The translations under genes were made by a program, and so were the position numbers. 64,000 bases of DNA from Leptospira tipperaryensis (lineage in GTDB: Bacteria; Spirochaetota; Leptospiria; Leptospirales; Leptospiraceae), in assembly GCF_001729245.1 (NCBI RefSeq), contig NZ_CP015217.1:3752001-3816000 (forward strand). The letters are read 5' to 3'. The notes beneath the pieces are model-generated. The model was given only the letters and a program-made list of their open reading frames with translations. It made no database searches and was not told the origin of the DNA. Shown piece by piece: positions 25,165-38,484 of the stretch; the first letter of the stretch is position 1; every line of letters begins with the position of its first letter.

Positions 25165-26736
25165 ATGTCAAACAGCAACGTGCAACAATACGACGCAGTC
25201 GTGATCGGATCCGGATTCGGCGGTTCCATAAGCGCCTTACGTCTTTCGGAAAAAGGCCAAAAAGTTTTAGTTTTAGAACGTGGTAAAAAATATACTCCGG
25301 GAATGTTCCCCAGAGACGTTCAGAATGTGAACAACCTACTTTGGCGTTATCCAAAAAAGAAAAAGTCCTTAGGACTTTACGAACTGAATTTTTTCAGCGG
25401 CCTTGGAACCGTAACCGCTTCCGGTCTCGGAGGCGGATCTTTGATCTACGCGAACATTCACATTCGTCCTGATGACGCGGTCTTTCAAGATCCGAGATGG
25501 CCTGCGCCTTTCAATCGAAAATATTTGGATCCGTATTACGATAAGGTCGCTTCCAAACTCGACGTAAAACCCGTTCCGGCGGAATGGGATCTTCCGAAAA
25601 GAAATAAGTTCAAAGCGGCCGCGGACCTAAACCGACATCCTTACTTTGATCCGGACGAAGCGGTGAGCTGGTTAAAACCGGCGAGGCCGAATCAAGCAGT
25701 TTGTCAACGTTGTGCGGAATGCGAATTCGGATGTAACCACGGAGCCAAGAATACATTAGATTATAATTATATTGCCGACGCTCAAAAAAACGGAGCCGTG
25801 TTTCAAACGGATTCTTTAGCCTCGCATATCGCCCCCGATCCAAAAGGCGGTTATATCGTTTATTATGAAAACACGGTAACGGGCGAAAAATATTCCGTCT
25901 ACGGCAAGAGAGTTGTTGTTTCTGCTGGAACCTTAGGAACCAACCGAATCCTTCTAAACAGCAGAGACTATTACAAAACATTGCCGAATCTGAGCAAACA
26001 ACTCGGAAAAGGTTATTCCGGAAACGGAGACTTTTTGGGTGGAATCGAATCCAGTAAAACCGATCTCAAACCTTGGGACGGACCGGACGTGACAACGGTG
26101 ATCAATTACTTTCCGAACGGATTTCAATATACGATGGCAGCTCCTACGTTTAACGAACCCGTGATGACGGTTCTTGCTTCGTTAGGAATCGCAAAACCAA
26201 ATTGGTTCTTAAGAATGATCGGTCCTCTTTTTTGGAAAAGTCTGAAATGGATTCTTCCCTTAATCTTTAAAAAGGGATGGATCTCAAAACCTTTACCTCC
26301 GGGCGCTCCCGGTGCGGGAGATCCGACTTATATGACGAACCTCTTTGCGATAGGAAGAGACAACGCAAATGGAAGAATCGTTCGTTGCGGAAAAGACATA
26401 GACGTAAAATGGAATTACTCAAAAGAGAATCAAACTCTCATCCAAAATATGACGGCTTCCATGCAACAAGTTGGAGACGCATACGGTGGACAATTTGGTC
26501 CTCTCGCGACCTTTCTCTTATTCAACCGAATTCTATCCGTACATTCCATGGGCGGTTGTCATTTGGGGGCCAACCCGGATAAGGGAGTGGTTTCCGAAAA
26601 CGGAGAAGTCTTCGGTTATAAGAATTTATTTATCGCCGACGGATCCGTGATTCCTTCTTCCATAGGGTTCCACCCCGTGATGACCATTTCCGCAGTGGCG
26701 GAACATACGGCTGCGTCGATTTGCTCCAATCTATAA
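25165..26736 (+). CDS. GMC-family FAD oxidoreductase with ferredoxin-like Cys motif
   Basis: 523 residues, cholesterol oxidase-like. FAD motif VIGSGFGGS at about 13-21; LGGGSLIYANIHIRP is the second flavin segment; active-site H in SVHSMGGCHLGANP and N/H region IGFHPVMTI near the C terminus (the asparagine of NP is histidine here). Cysteines C180, C183, C186, C190 form C-x2-C-x2-C-x3-C followed by N. ATG 25165 with GGAAGG 3-4 nt upstream. It lies 50 bp after the GMC-hydrolase and is likely co-transcribed, possibly using the same substrate class or forming a relay. Substrate and electron acceptor unknown; the cysteine motif suggests an acceptor other than oxygen. Confidence 0.88.
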   Translation: MSNSNVQQYDAVVIGSGFGGSISALRLSEKGQKVLVLERGKKYTPGMFPRDVQNVNNLLWRYPKKKKSLGLYELNFFSGLGTVTASGLGGGSLIYANIHIRPDDAVFQDPRWPAPFNRKYLDPYYDKVASKLDVKPVPAEWDLPKRNKFKAAADLNRHPYFDPDEAVSWLKPARPNQAVCQRCAECEFGCNHGAKNTLDYNYIADAQKNGAVFQTDSLASHIAPDPKGGYIVYYENTVTGEKYSVYGKRVVVSAGTLGTNRILLNSRDYYKTLPNLSKQLGKGYSGNGDFLGGIESSKTDLKPWDGPDVTTVINYFPNGFQYTMAAPTFNEPVMTVLASLGIAKPNWFLRMIGPLFWKSLKWILPLIFKKGWISKPLPPGAPGAGDPTYMTNLFAIGRDNANGRIVRCGKDIDVKWNYSKENQTLIQNMTASMQQVGDAYGGQFGPLATFLLFNRILSVHSMGGCHLGANPDKGVVSENGEVFGYKNLFIADGSVIPSSIGFHPVMTISAVAEHTAASICSNL

Positions 26737-26804
26737 GGATTTCGAAACTGCAATATCGATATATAATTCGAATAAAAGAATCCCTTAAGATTCTAATATA
26801 ACAA

Positions 26805-26832
26805 TTGACACAGAATTAATGTATTCTAAAAT
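26805..26832 (+). promoter_or_regulatory. Promoter of the methyltransferase gene
   Basis: TTGACA (26805-26810), 16-bp spacer, TAAAAT (26827-26832, 5 of 6 to consensus). Transcription would begin near 26840 and run through the hairpin at 26866-26914. Confidence 0.55.
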
Positions 26833-26865
26833 TCTAATTTAGAAATATTGATATTACTATCTGAG

Positions 26866-26914
26866 AAATAATACCAAGGCGGAAATGATCGCGAAATTCC
26901 CTTTGGTATTATTT
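26866..26914. terminator. 12-bp perfect inverted repeat, terminator or attenuator
   Basis: AAATAATACCAA (26866-26877) and TTGGTATTATTT (26903-26914), 25-nt loop. It lies 130 bp after the GMC stop and downstream of the promoter at 26805. It could end the GMC transcript or act as an attenuator in the methyltransferase leader. Confidence 0.5.
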
Positions 26915-27037
26915 AGATAAAAAATCAAACGAAACCCAATATATAAAAACAAAAGTCGATTCAACCCGTAAAAGCCGATTTTTGAGATATCAACCTACCA
27001 TCTAGTTCAATACAAAAGAAAAAAGGAACTCACGTAA

Positions 27038-27748
27038 ATGCAACAAAATCAACTTTATATCGATCTTGGATTGTCTGAAGATAAATACAGTCAGGAAGTA
27101 ATCGCGGGACAACAGGTCTACACGAGTAGTTTTTTAAGAATCTATGATTTAGTAGTTTTGCATATCATCAGTCGATGGTTCTGGCGTTGTCCTCCGCAGA
27201 ACATGGTCCAACTCTACAATAAACATCTAAGCGCCAATCACCTGGATATCGGAGTAGGAACGGGTTATCTTCTTCAAAAGGCAAAATTCCCGGTGGTAAA
27301 ACCGAAAATTTCCGTGATGGACTTAAACGCAAACAGCCTCATGGAAGCCCGAAAACGTCTGTCGGATCTCGCCGGAGAATTCAACGCGTATCGAGCCAAT
27401 ATTCTCGAGCCGATCAACACAAAGGAGAAATTCGATTCTATCGGATTGAGTTTTTTGTTTCATTGTGTTCCGGGTGCGATCCGGGAAAAAGCATCGACCG
27501 CATTTAAGAATCTTCTTAAAATCCGAAACCCTGACGGAGTGATCTTCGGGTCGACCGCTCTACACGACCTTGGACAAACCCATTATCTTTCTCGAAGAGG
27601 AATGAAAAATCTAAATCGAAGAGGAGTTTTTCATAACACACAAGACACCTTTTCCGACTTAGAAGCGGCCCTCAAAGAGAACTTTAAGGACTATGAATTG
27701 TATGTTATCGGTGCGATCGCATTCTTCGCGGGAAAAAAGGCGAAGTAA
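27038..27748 (+). CDS. Class I SAM-dependent methyltransferase
   Basis: 236 residues. Motif I is HLDIGVGTGYLL (about 68-79), the acidic end of strand 2 is VMDLNANSL, and motif post-II/III region is FDSIGLSFLFHCVPG. The fold resembles small-molecule methyltransferases of the type 12 group; the N-terminal 65 residues (with RWFWRCPPQNMV) may cover the substrate. Substrate unknown. A possible ribosome-binding site (AAAGGAA) lies about 9 nt before ATG 27038. Convergent with the cyclase gene, separated by a clean hairpin. Confidence 0.85.
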   Translation: MQQNQLYIDLGLSEDKYSQEVIAGQQVYTSSFLRIYDLVVLHIISRWFWRCPPQNMVQLYNKHLSANHLDIGVGTGYLLQKAKFPVVKPKISVMDLNANSLMEARKRLSDLAGEFNAYRANILEPINTKEKFDSIGLSFLFHCVPGAIREKASTAFKNLLKIRNPDGVIFGSTALHDLGQTHYLSRRGMKNLNRRGVFHNTQDTFSDLEAALKENFKDYELYVIGAIAFFAGKKAK

Positions 27749-27767
27749 AAGAAGAATCAGCTTGAAA

Positions 27768-27787
27768 CCGGACTTGGATAAGTCCGG
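27768..27787. terminator. Hairpin between convergent methyltransferase and cyclase genes
   Basis: CCGGACTT-GGAT-AAGTCCGG, perfect 8-bp stem with a tetraloop, 20 bp after the methyltransferase stop. Suited to terminating either strand. Confidence 0.7.
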
Positions 27788-27856
27788 CGACGAGTTCAAT
27801 TTCCGCAAAATCAATACATTCAATAAATTGAATTTTCTTTCGACTTAAAGGAAGAT

Positions 27857-32072
<4,216 letters not shown>

Positions 32073-32163
32073 TTGTTTAATTAATTCTGTAAGGCTGTTA
32101 GACGAAGAATTTTGACCAATTATTCCCGGTATTGTCCTTTTGCTTGCAGAATTGTGATTTTTA

Positions 32164-33888
32164 TTAAAGTTTTGGCGTCGGCTTTATTCCGGTAATTCCC
32201 TCCGCAACCCGCTCCGAAAGCGCCGCAATCGTCATCGAAGGATTGGCTCCGATCGCAGTCGGCGCAAGACTTCCGTCGGCCACGTAAAGGCCCTGATACG
32301 AAAAAACCTGCCCGAACGTCTTCGGTTCCGCGGAAGTCACCGCATTCGTCTTAGAATTTCCGAGGACACAACCACCTAACGGGTGCACGGAGACGTTATT
32401 GCGAATCGGCCAAGCCCAAGTCGGCATTGCAAAATGAGCCTTTGCCTTTACGAAGGACGCAAAATTCTTTGTTACATCCAAAATTGCTTCGTAGAGAGGC
32501 ATACTATTCTTCTGAGGCCATTGCAGTTGCAGTCCTCGTTTTCGATCCAGAACCATTCTTCCGTCCGAACGATCCACCCCCATACAAAGTAAAACCAGAG
32601 ATGTATAAGAGACGTCCCCTTTCATCAACTCGCTCATGAGATAACCGATTCTTCCGAATATTTTTCCGCTGAGAAAACGTCTGAAAAGTTCTCCTATCAT
32701 GTGAAAGAAAAATCCGATTCTGAAAATAAACGGAATCGCCGCCTCTGCAAAATATGCAGCAAAGACCGGATAACTCGCGTCCTCAAGAACGAAAGCTTTA
32801 TTGGGATCAAAATTTTTGAAAAGATTGTAATCGGTATACTGAGTGATCACCGGTCCGTAGTTCGGATCAGCGGGTTGTGTTCCCTTGGTCGCAAAGGAAA
32901 GAAAGTCTCCGTTTCCGGAAAATTGTTTTCCGATATGTTCCGAAATATCGGGAAGGGTTTTGTATTCGTCCTTACACTTGAGAAGAAGTTCGGTGGTGCC
33001 TAACGTTCCCGCGGAGACCACGACTCTTTTTGTAAGAACGGATTCAAGTCCTCGATTGGTCGAAGATAGATCGAGAAAATAGATTCGATATCCGTGTTCT
33101 CCGTGAGCGGACGGATCGTCGTTTCCTTCGGAAGAAACGGGAACGATTTTTTGAACGAGATGTTCCGTACGAACATCGGCTTTGTATTTATTCTCGGCAA
33201 CAAACAAGTAATTCAGATCCAACGTATTTTTAGAATGTGTGTTACATCCTATATCGCATTCCGCGCAGTAAGTACAGGAAGTCTGAACGGCTCCGTAACG
33301 ATTTTTTTCCTGAAGTCCGATTTCAGTCGGTTTTTTAAAATCGTTTCCAAAGAATACGTTGATATCGGCGAGTTTGGATTCTCTTCCTTGAGACTTCGCG
33401 AACTTTTGATAGAGTTCGGCGCGTACGATTCTTCTTCTTGGATCGTTGTTAAGCGGAATCGGCCGAGACCCCAAAACTTCCTTTACAATTTTATAATAGG
33501 ATGTAAGGCTTTTCTTTTTTACAGTGGCCGGCCATCTTTCGTCGAAGATATGTTCCGGCGGTTCTAAAAAGACGTTTGCGTAGATCAGAGATCCTCCGCC
33601 GAGTCCCGCGGACAAAACTACGTCCATATTCGGATAATTACGAATATCGAATAGACCCGTTTGGTTTAGTTTCGATAGTTTGCCCGGTCTTATTTTTGTC
33701 TTATTTTCTTCCGGAACGTTCCAGAAGTTTTTGGCCATATCGTGCGGAGAACGCGGGAAAGAGCCTTTTGGATAACGTTTTCCCCGTTCCAGGATCAAAA
33801 CCTGACCGGGCCATTTTTTACTCAACCTACAACCGTTTACGGCTCCCCCGAAACCGGTGCCTATCACAACCGCTTCATATTTTTTCAT
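32164..33888 (-). CDS. GMC-family FAD oxidoreductase with ferredoxin-like Cys motif
   Basis: 574 residues, cholesterol oxidase-like. FAD motif VIGTGFGGAVNG at 8-19; second flavin segment LSAGLGGGSLIYANVFLEP; active site SVHPLGGCVLGNS and IGANPSMTI. Cysteines C205, C208, C211, C215 form C-x2-C-x2-C-x3-C in CTYCAECDIGCN. A hydrophobic hairpin at about 375-410 (IPFIFRIGFFFHMIGELF) may dock the enzyme on the membrane. It is the last gene of a three-gene minus-strand cluster with a phospholipase-C-like secreted protein and a small membrane protein, 27 bp after the latter. The closest paralogues are the two GMC genes at 21.7-26.7 kb. Substrate unknown, probably a lipid alcohol or sterol. Confidence 0.88.
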   Translation of the reverse strand: MKKYEAVVIGTGFGGAVNGCRLSKKWPGQVLILERGKRYPKGSFPRSPHDMAKNFWNVPEENKTKIRPGKLSKLNQTGLFDIRNYPNMDVVLSAGLGGGSLIYANVFLEPPEHIFDERWPATVKKKSLTSYYKIVKEVLGSRPIPLNNDPRRRIVRAELYQKFAKSQGRESKLADINVFFGNDFKKPTEIGLQEKNRYGAVQTSCTYCAECDIGCNTHSKNTLDLNYLFVAENKYKADVRTEHLVQKIVPVSSEGNDDPSAHGEHGYRIYFLDLSSTNRGLESVLTKRVVVSAGTLGTTELLLKCKDEYKTLPDISEHIGKQFSGNGDFLSFATKGTQPADPNYGPVITQYTDYNLFKNFDPNKAFVLEDASYPVFAAYFAEAAIPFIFRIGFFFHMIGELFRRFLSGKIFGRIGYLMSELMKGDVSYTSLVLLCMGVDRSDGRMVLDRKRGLQLQWPQKNSMPLYEAILDVTKNFASFVKAKAHFAMPTWAWPIRNNVSVHPLGGCVLGNSKTNAVTSAEPKTFGQVFSYQGLYVADGSLAPTAIGANPSMTIAALSERVAEGITGIKPTPKL

Positions 33889-33915
33889 TACAACCCCGAT
33901 TATTATATTAATATA

Positions 33916-34350
33916 TTAAAATAAACTAAATTCAAAACGATACAGAAGATAAATTCCTATAATCAAGGCTCCCAAAAAGGAGGAAACGGAGAATAGAAAA
34001 TGAAACTTTTCCCAGTTATCCAAGGAACGAAATCCTTTGTAACTCCGTTTCCAAGCCCATTTTGGAAGGTCTTCCAGTTCATCGCCTAACTTATGAAGAT
34101 CGAAAATTGTGATCGCCAACAAGACGAGCGTGGAAATCAAAAGGATCGGTTTTATAAATCCGGAAACTCTGCAAAAAAGGTCTTCGAAAAAACCTAAGTT
34201 TCCCCAGCACACGAACGTACGCACCGTGACCCAAACCACCAAAATCGGCAAGCCGGCAAAAACGATGAGAATCTCTCCCCAAATCGAATTTCGTTTAACT
34301 TTACGTTTTCTCTTTTTACGAGGGTTTTCTTCGTTTACCGCTTCTACCAT
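33916..34350 (-). CDS. Small membrane protein of unknown function (3 TM)
   Basis: 144 residues. A very basic start (RKKRKRKVKRN) is followed by three hydrophobic helices: about 27-50, 68-88 and 116-138. The positive N terminus should stay in the cytoplasm. No family recognised. Its ATG overlaps the stop of the upstream gene by 7 bp (ATGGTAG), so the pair is translationally coupled. The following gene is a GMC oxidoreductase. It may anchor or assist one of these proteins, but nothing in the sequence proves it. Confidence 0.7.
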   Translation of the reverse strand: MVEAVNEENPRKKRKRKVKRNSIWGEILIVFAGLPILVVWVTVRTFVCWGNLGFFEDLFCRVSGFIKPILLISTLVLLAITIFDLHKLGDELEDLPKWAWKRSYKGFRSLDNWEKFHFLFSVSSFLGALIIGIYLLYRFEFSLF

Positions 34351-35348
34351 AAGTCGTCTCCGTTATAAAGTTCGATTTGTTTTCGAGAATCCTCGTCCTG
34401 AAAATAACCGAGGGCCTTCCAGACTTCCAAAGAAACGGTTTTATAAACCTTCCAGGATTTTTCGCAACTTGGCGTAATCGGAATATCTCTGAGCGCTACG
34501 ACCTTTTGAACGTATTCCTGACAATTATCGGCTTTGTATCGATCCTTTTGAATGGGATCGTATTTAGGAGAAGAATCGGAAATTCTCAAACGATTCAATA
34601 AGATTTTTCGCATATTGTCTTCGCACTTCGTCCCGAAAATACAATGCCAGGGATTGTCGTTGCCCGTAAGTTGTCTGACTTTAGGGAAATCGTCGTTGAC
34701 TATGATCTCTTTCAGTTGCGATCGAAAGAGGTTCGGAATTCCTTTCGCGTATTTTTCCCATTCGGTGACTCGATCGTCGCTATGAACGGGATGATCCGGA
34801 AGAGTCATATCCGATGCGTGTCCTCTTCCGGTCGGATACATTTTATTAGAATTATGTAATTTACGATGTGCGAATGAATCCCCTAATAGATGAAACGCAA
34901 ATCCCAAAGCACAAAGTTTTTCAGGTTGTTTTTCTTTTTTAGAAGTAAGCTCGTTTCTCAATCGATCGAGCACGACTAAGGCGACGTTTCTGAGGTGTTC
35001 GCTATTACCGCCCGTCAATCCGTGCAAAAGCTGCTGAACTTCCGCCATTCTACCAAGCGTATAACGAGAACCTCGATCCGTAAAAACCCAGAGTAGATAT
35101 TGAAACGGATGATCGATCGCCAGCTTTCTGTAAACGCCGATCGCATCCAACTCGGGCACTTCATCCGGAAGCTGCGCGCAAAACGCTACGAGCGCCGTTT
35201 CTTCCTTTGTCAACGGAGATGGAGTATGAAAATTATTTAAAACGGTTTGGACCGTATAAAAATGACCGTCTTCCTGATACGCACCAAGGCTGTGACATAA
35301 CAAAAGAAAGGCGATCAAGACGAACTTAGTCAATTTCTTACCAAACAT
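34344..35348 (-). CDS. Secreted protein resembling zinc-dependent phospholipase C/S1-P1 nuclease fold
   Basis: 334 residues with a signal peptide (LTKFVLIAFLLLCHSLGAYQ). Helical and rich in histidine and aspartate. The segment ALGFAFHLLGDSFAHRKLHN (about 155-174) looks like the metal-binding H-x3-D-x2-H element of zinc-dependent phospholipase C and related DUF6765-like proteins; the early EDGHFYTVQTVL could give another ligand. Exported, so it would act in the periplasm or outside. The assignment is by motif only and is tentative. First gene of the cluster with the 3-TM protein and a GMC oxidoreductase. ATG 35348 without a strong ribosome-binding site. Confidence 0.65.
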   Translation of the reverse strand: MFGKKLTKFVLIAFLLLCHSLGAYQEDGHFYTVQTVLNNFHTPSPLTKEETALVAFCAQLPDEVPELDAIGVYRKLAIDHPFQYLLWVFTDRGSRYTLGRMAEVQQLLHGLTGGNSEHLRNVALVVLDRLRNELTSKKEKQPEKLCALGFAFHLLGDSFAHRKLHNSNKMYPTGRGHASDMTLPDHPVHSDDRVTEWEKYAKGIPNLFRSQLKEIIVNDDFPKVRQLTGNDNPWHCIFGTKCEDNMRKILLNRLRISDSSPKYDPIQKDRYKADNCQEYVQKVVALRDIPITPSCEKSWKVYKTVSLEVWKALGYFQDEDSRKQIELYNGDDLW

Positions 35349-35718
35349 AAATCGACAATAAATGCATCTTTTAACAACAATTGCAACAATAGTTTACTTC
35401 CCTGACCTCTTTCTTGACATTTTTTAAGAAAAGTGAGAAACAAAAAGATTCCAAAAATGGAGAATCAAGACATCAAAGTCTTGAGAAAAAGTCGAAACGC
35501 CGTTCGTTGCAAAAAGAAACCGAAAGTATGCCGATCGTTTTCAGGTAAAAAATATGCTTGTAAATGCGGCGTTACGTTTCATTCTCCCCTGGGTCTTATC
35601 GATTTCCATCCACGGTAGAAAATTCGAAACAATTCCGATAACGAAACGTGCGGGCTATCCTTTATAAAGTCCAAATTATAACGGCTCGAACGGGAAGAGC
35701 CTTCTCGATAAAAAACAA
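35349..35718. other. Intergenic region, 370 bp
   Basis: Lies between the divergent secreted protein gene and the phosphatase receptor. Contains a lone TTGACA at about 35414-35419 without a matching -10, one possible small gene (35433-35618) and a short GGCTC/GAGCC hairpin near 35683-35702. No known RNA recognised. Confidence 0.45.
35433..35618 (+). CDS. Possible small basic Cys-containing protein
   Basis: 61 codons from a GTG, or 53 from ATG 35457. Very rich in Lys/Arg, with four cysteines ending in KKYACKCGVTFHSPLG, a pattern that could bind zinc. No good ribosome-binding site and no family match that I know. The composition and cysteine spacing are the only arguments, so it may be a chance frame. 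Confidence 0.3.
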   Translation: MRNKKIPKMENQDIKVLRKSRNAVRCKKKPKVCRSFSGKKYACKCGVTFHSPLGLIDFHPR

Positions 35719-38238
35719 ATGAATCATCAGTTTAGAACTTTCGCATATACTTTCATCCTGATTCTCCTTTTTCAAACGTCACTTTTTTCGCAAAACTCGA
35801 TCGATCTGGTAAAGAACTGCGATGAAGAAGGGAGTTGTAAACCCAAGGAATGGAGAATTTTAGATCGATTTGAAAGTCGTTTTTTAAAAGAAGACTTCGT
35901 TCCCGATTCCGAATGGAAGAATGTTCAGACGTTTCCGATTTGGGTGAACAAACTCTACTCGCACAATTCTTCCCTTCATACGTTTACCTTTTATACTGAG
36001 TTCGATTTACCGAATCGGTTTGTGGAAAGTCCTTTAGAACCTGGAATTCGTTTGGGAGAAATCGGAGAAGTTTTCGAAATTTACATCAACGGCAAAATTA
36101 TCGCCAAAGAAGGAGAGGTTTCGAAAGAAAAAGTAATCTTTCATAGAACCGTTCGCGGTCAGGTTTATGAAATCGATCGTGAAATTCTAAAACCGAAAGG
36201 AAACCGCTTAGTCGTAAAAATTTCGGGAGATCCGAAATACGATCATACCGGATTTTATCTAATCTCGGGATATGAAATCGGATATTATAAAGAACTCATA
36301 TACAAAGAGCAGGATCGGATCGCCCTCGTTCTGATCGGAATCTATATCACCACCGGGCTCTATCATCTTTTTCTTTTTCTAAAACGAAGAAAGGAAAGAC
36401 ACAACTTTTCCTTCGGTCTTTTTGCCCTTTCGCTCGGACTTTATATTTATACGAGATCTTCCGCGGTTTTTGAAAACCCGATCGATTCTACGACGATCCA
36501 AAGAATCGAATTGATCGGATTGTATATTTGTATTTCGAGTTATTTTACGTTTATGAGTCAACTTTTCTACGGAAAAACATTTTCACTGATTCGTTACTAT
36601 TCGATCTTCAACGCGATCCTCATAATTCCGACTCTTTTTGCGCCGATGTATATCTCCGAATACTTGCTGAGACTTTGGCAAATGGGTGCGATCTTTTACG
36701 CGGTGCCGGTTAACTTCTATGTTTTGATCAAGGGTATGCGTCTGAAACTTCCCGCGGCAAAAAGATTGTTTTTGGGCACCGTCATCATCACGTTTACCGC
36801 TATCTTTGACGTTTTGGATTCATTGTTTTTTAATACTGGTTTTGCTCTTAGTAAATACGGATTTTTCTTTTACGTGATGGGAATCGCGACCATTCTTGCG
36901 GAACGGTTCAGCGAATTACACGCGAAAACCGAAGAACTCAACTCCAATCTGGAACAAAGAGTGGAAGAAAGAACGAGAGAACTTACGGACACTCTCGACA
37001 AGATGAGTAAACTCAAGGATCAACAAGACGGAGATTACTTTCTTACTTCTTTGCTCATCAATCCTCTGGGACAAAACAACGCCGAAAGCGAGAACGTTAA
37101 GATAGAATTTTTTATCAAACAAAAGAAACAGTTTCATTTTAAGAATCTCCGAAACGAAATCGGAGGCGATCTTTGCAAAACGGAAAGTATCATTCTCAAG
37201 GGAAGAAGGGTCACCGTATTTTTCAACGCGGACGCGATGGGAAAATCGATGCAAGGGGCCGGCGGAGCTTTGGTCTTGGGCGCGGTTTTCAAATCGATCA
37301 TCGAAAGAACCCGTTTCAGCGCTTTTATGAAAGATCTTTATCCGGAACGATGGTTGAAAAACGCATTCATAGAATTGCATAGAGTTTTTGAAAGTTTCGA
37401 AGGTTCCATGCTGGTTTCGATCGTACTCGGAGTCATCGAAGACGACACCGGCTTTACATACTACATGAACGCGGAACATCCGTATTCCATTCTCTATCGA
37501 GACGGAATCGCTTCCTTTTTGGGCGAGAATGTTTTTTACAGAAAACTCGGATCCCAACTCGTAGAAGGAACTCTTTCCGTTCAGACGTTTCAGTTTATGC
37601 CGGGAGACATTCTCTTCAACGGATCGGATGGAAGAGACGATATTCTTTTAGAAAACATCGACGGCAAAAAGAATATGAACTACGATGAGACAAGAATTCT
37701 TCGCATAGTGGAAGAATCCAAAGGTGATCTGGAAAGAATCAATTCTCAACTCGAAAGAGAAGGAGTTCTTACCGACGACCTTTCCATTATGAGAATTGAA
37801 TGGAACGGAACTGTTCCCAAAAGAGTAAAGATCAAACTCGCCAAAAAGGATAAGAAGTCCTTGGATAAATTTTTTACCGAAATCAGAGACGGAAGACAGG
37901 CCCATCCGGCCGCGGTAAAGGAACTCAGCTTGGCTTACTTTCGTTTGAGAGAATACGACAAAGCATCTTTTTGCGCGCATGAATATTTGAAAGCGGTTCC
38001 TTCCGACGATAGTATGCTGGGATATACTTCTCGAATGTTGAGAAAATCGGGACAAATGAATCAGTCCGTCGACGTCGGAGAACGTTTGCGAATTCGAGAT
38101 CCGAAAAACGTCCGAAATCTGAGGAATCTCATTCGAGCTTACAAAGGATTAAACAACGCGGAAAGAATTATCAAGTTAGAAGAAATTCTCAACGCTACCG
38201 TTTCTAAAAATAAAAATCCGAAATCGATTCCTCTTTGA
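35719..38238 (+). CDS. 7TMR-DISM receptor with SpoIIE-type PP2C phosphatase and TPR
   Basis: 839 residues. Signal peptide (FILILLFQTSLFSQ), periplasmic beta-sandwich (about 45-195, jelly-roll type), seven membrane helices (about 200-395), coiled coil (NLEQRVEERTRELTDTL), SpoIIE/RsbU-like PP2C domain (about 440-695) and two or three TPR-like repeats (720-830). Phosphatase metal ligands are expected in IGGDLCK, NADAMGKS and GSDGRDDI, where the usual DVxGHG is DAMGKS. Such receptors dephosphorylate anti-sigma antagonists or other Ser/Thr-phosphorylated partners. No partner-switch gene is adjacent. The signal it senses is unknown. ATG 35719. Confidence 0.88.
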   Translation: MNHQFRTFAYTFILILLFQTSLFSQNSIDLVKNCDEEGSCKPKEWRILDRFESRFLKEDFVPDSEWKNVQTFPIWVNKLYSHNSSLHTFTFYTEFDLPNRFVESPLEPGIRLGEIGEVFEIYINGKIIAKEGEVSKEKVIFHRTVRGQVYEIDREILKPKGNRLVVKISGDPKYDHTGFYLISGYEIGYYKELIYKEQDRIALVLIGIYITTGLYHLFLFLKRRKERHNFSFGLFALSLGLYIYTRSSAVFENPIDSTTIQRIELIGLYICISSYFTFMSQLFYGKTFSLIRYYSIFNAILIIPTLFAPMYISEYLLRLWQMGAIFYAVPVNFYVLIKGMRLKLPAAKRLFLGTVIITFTAIFDVLDSLFFNTGFALSKYGFFFYVMGIATILAERFSELHAKTEELNSNLEQRVEERTRELTDTLDKMSKLKDQQDGDYFLTSLLINPLGQNNAESENVKIEFFIKQKKQFHFKNLRNEIGGDLCKTESIILKGRRVTVFFNADAMGKSMQGAGGALVLGAVFKSIIERTRFSAFMKDLYPERWLKNAFIELHRVFESFEGSMLVSIVLGVIEDDTGFTYYMNAEHPYSILYRDGIASFLGENVFYRKLGSQLVEGTLSVQTFQFMPGDILFNGSDGRDDILLENIDGKKNMNYDETRILRIVEESKGDLERINSQLEREGVLTDDLSIMRIEWNGTVPKRVKIKLAKKDKKSLDKFFTEIRDGRQAHPAAVKELSLAYFRLREYDKASFCAHEYLKAVPSDDSMLGYTSRMLRKSGQMNQSVDVGERLRIRDPKNVRNLRNLIRAYKGLNNAERIIKLEEILNATVSKNKNPKSIPL

Positions 38239-38484
38239 TTTTTCCGTTTCAAAACTGAAATCCGAAGCAGAACGGAGCCATTTCATTCTTTCGATCATAA
38301 GAAATCAATTGCAAACGTCCGAAAATTCGTTTAGAAAAGTCTAATAGAAACAAGTCCTCAAGGATAAAAACAAAACGAAGATCTCTTAAGAGAATCCATT
38401 CTCAACAACGAATATATTTTTCTATTTACATATCGGTGGAGCCTCTAATCTGGGAATAGAACTCCAACTCAATTCGGAAACAAT

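Larger units (their letters stand above)
26737..27037. other. Intergenic leader with promoter and hairpin
   Basis: 301 bp, A/T-rich. Holds the promoter at 26805-26832 and a strong palindrome at 26866-26914, leaving a leader of about 200 nt before the methyltransferase gene. Confidence 0.55.
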
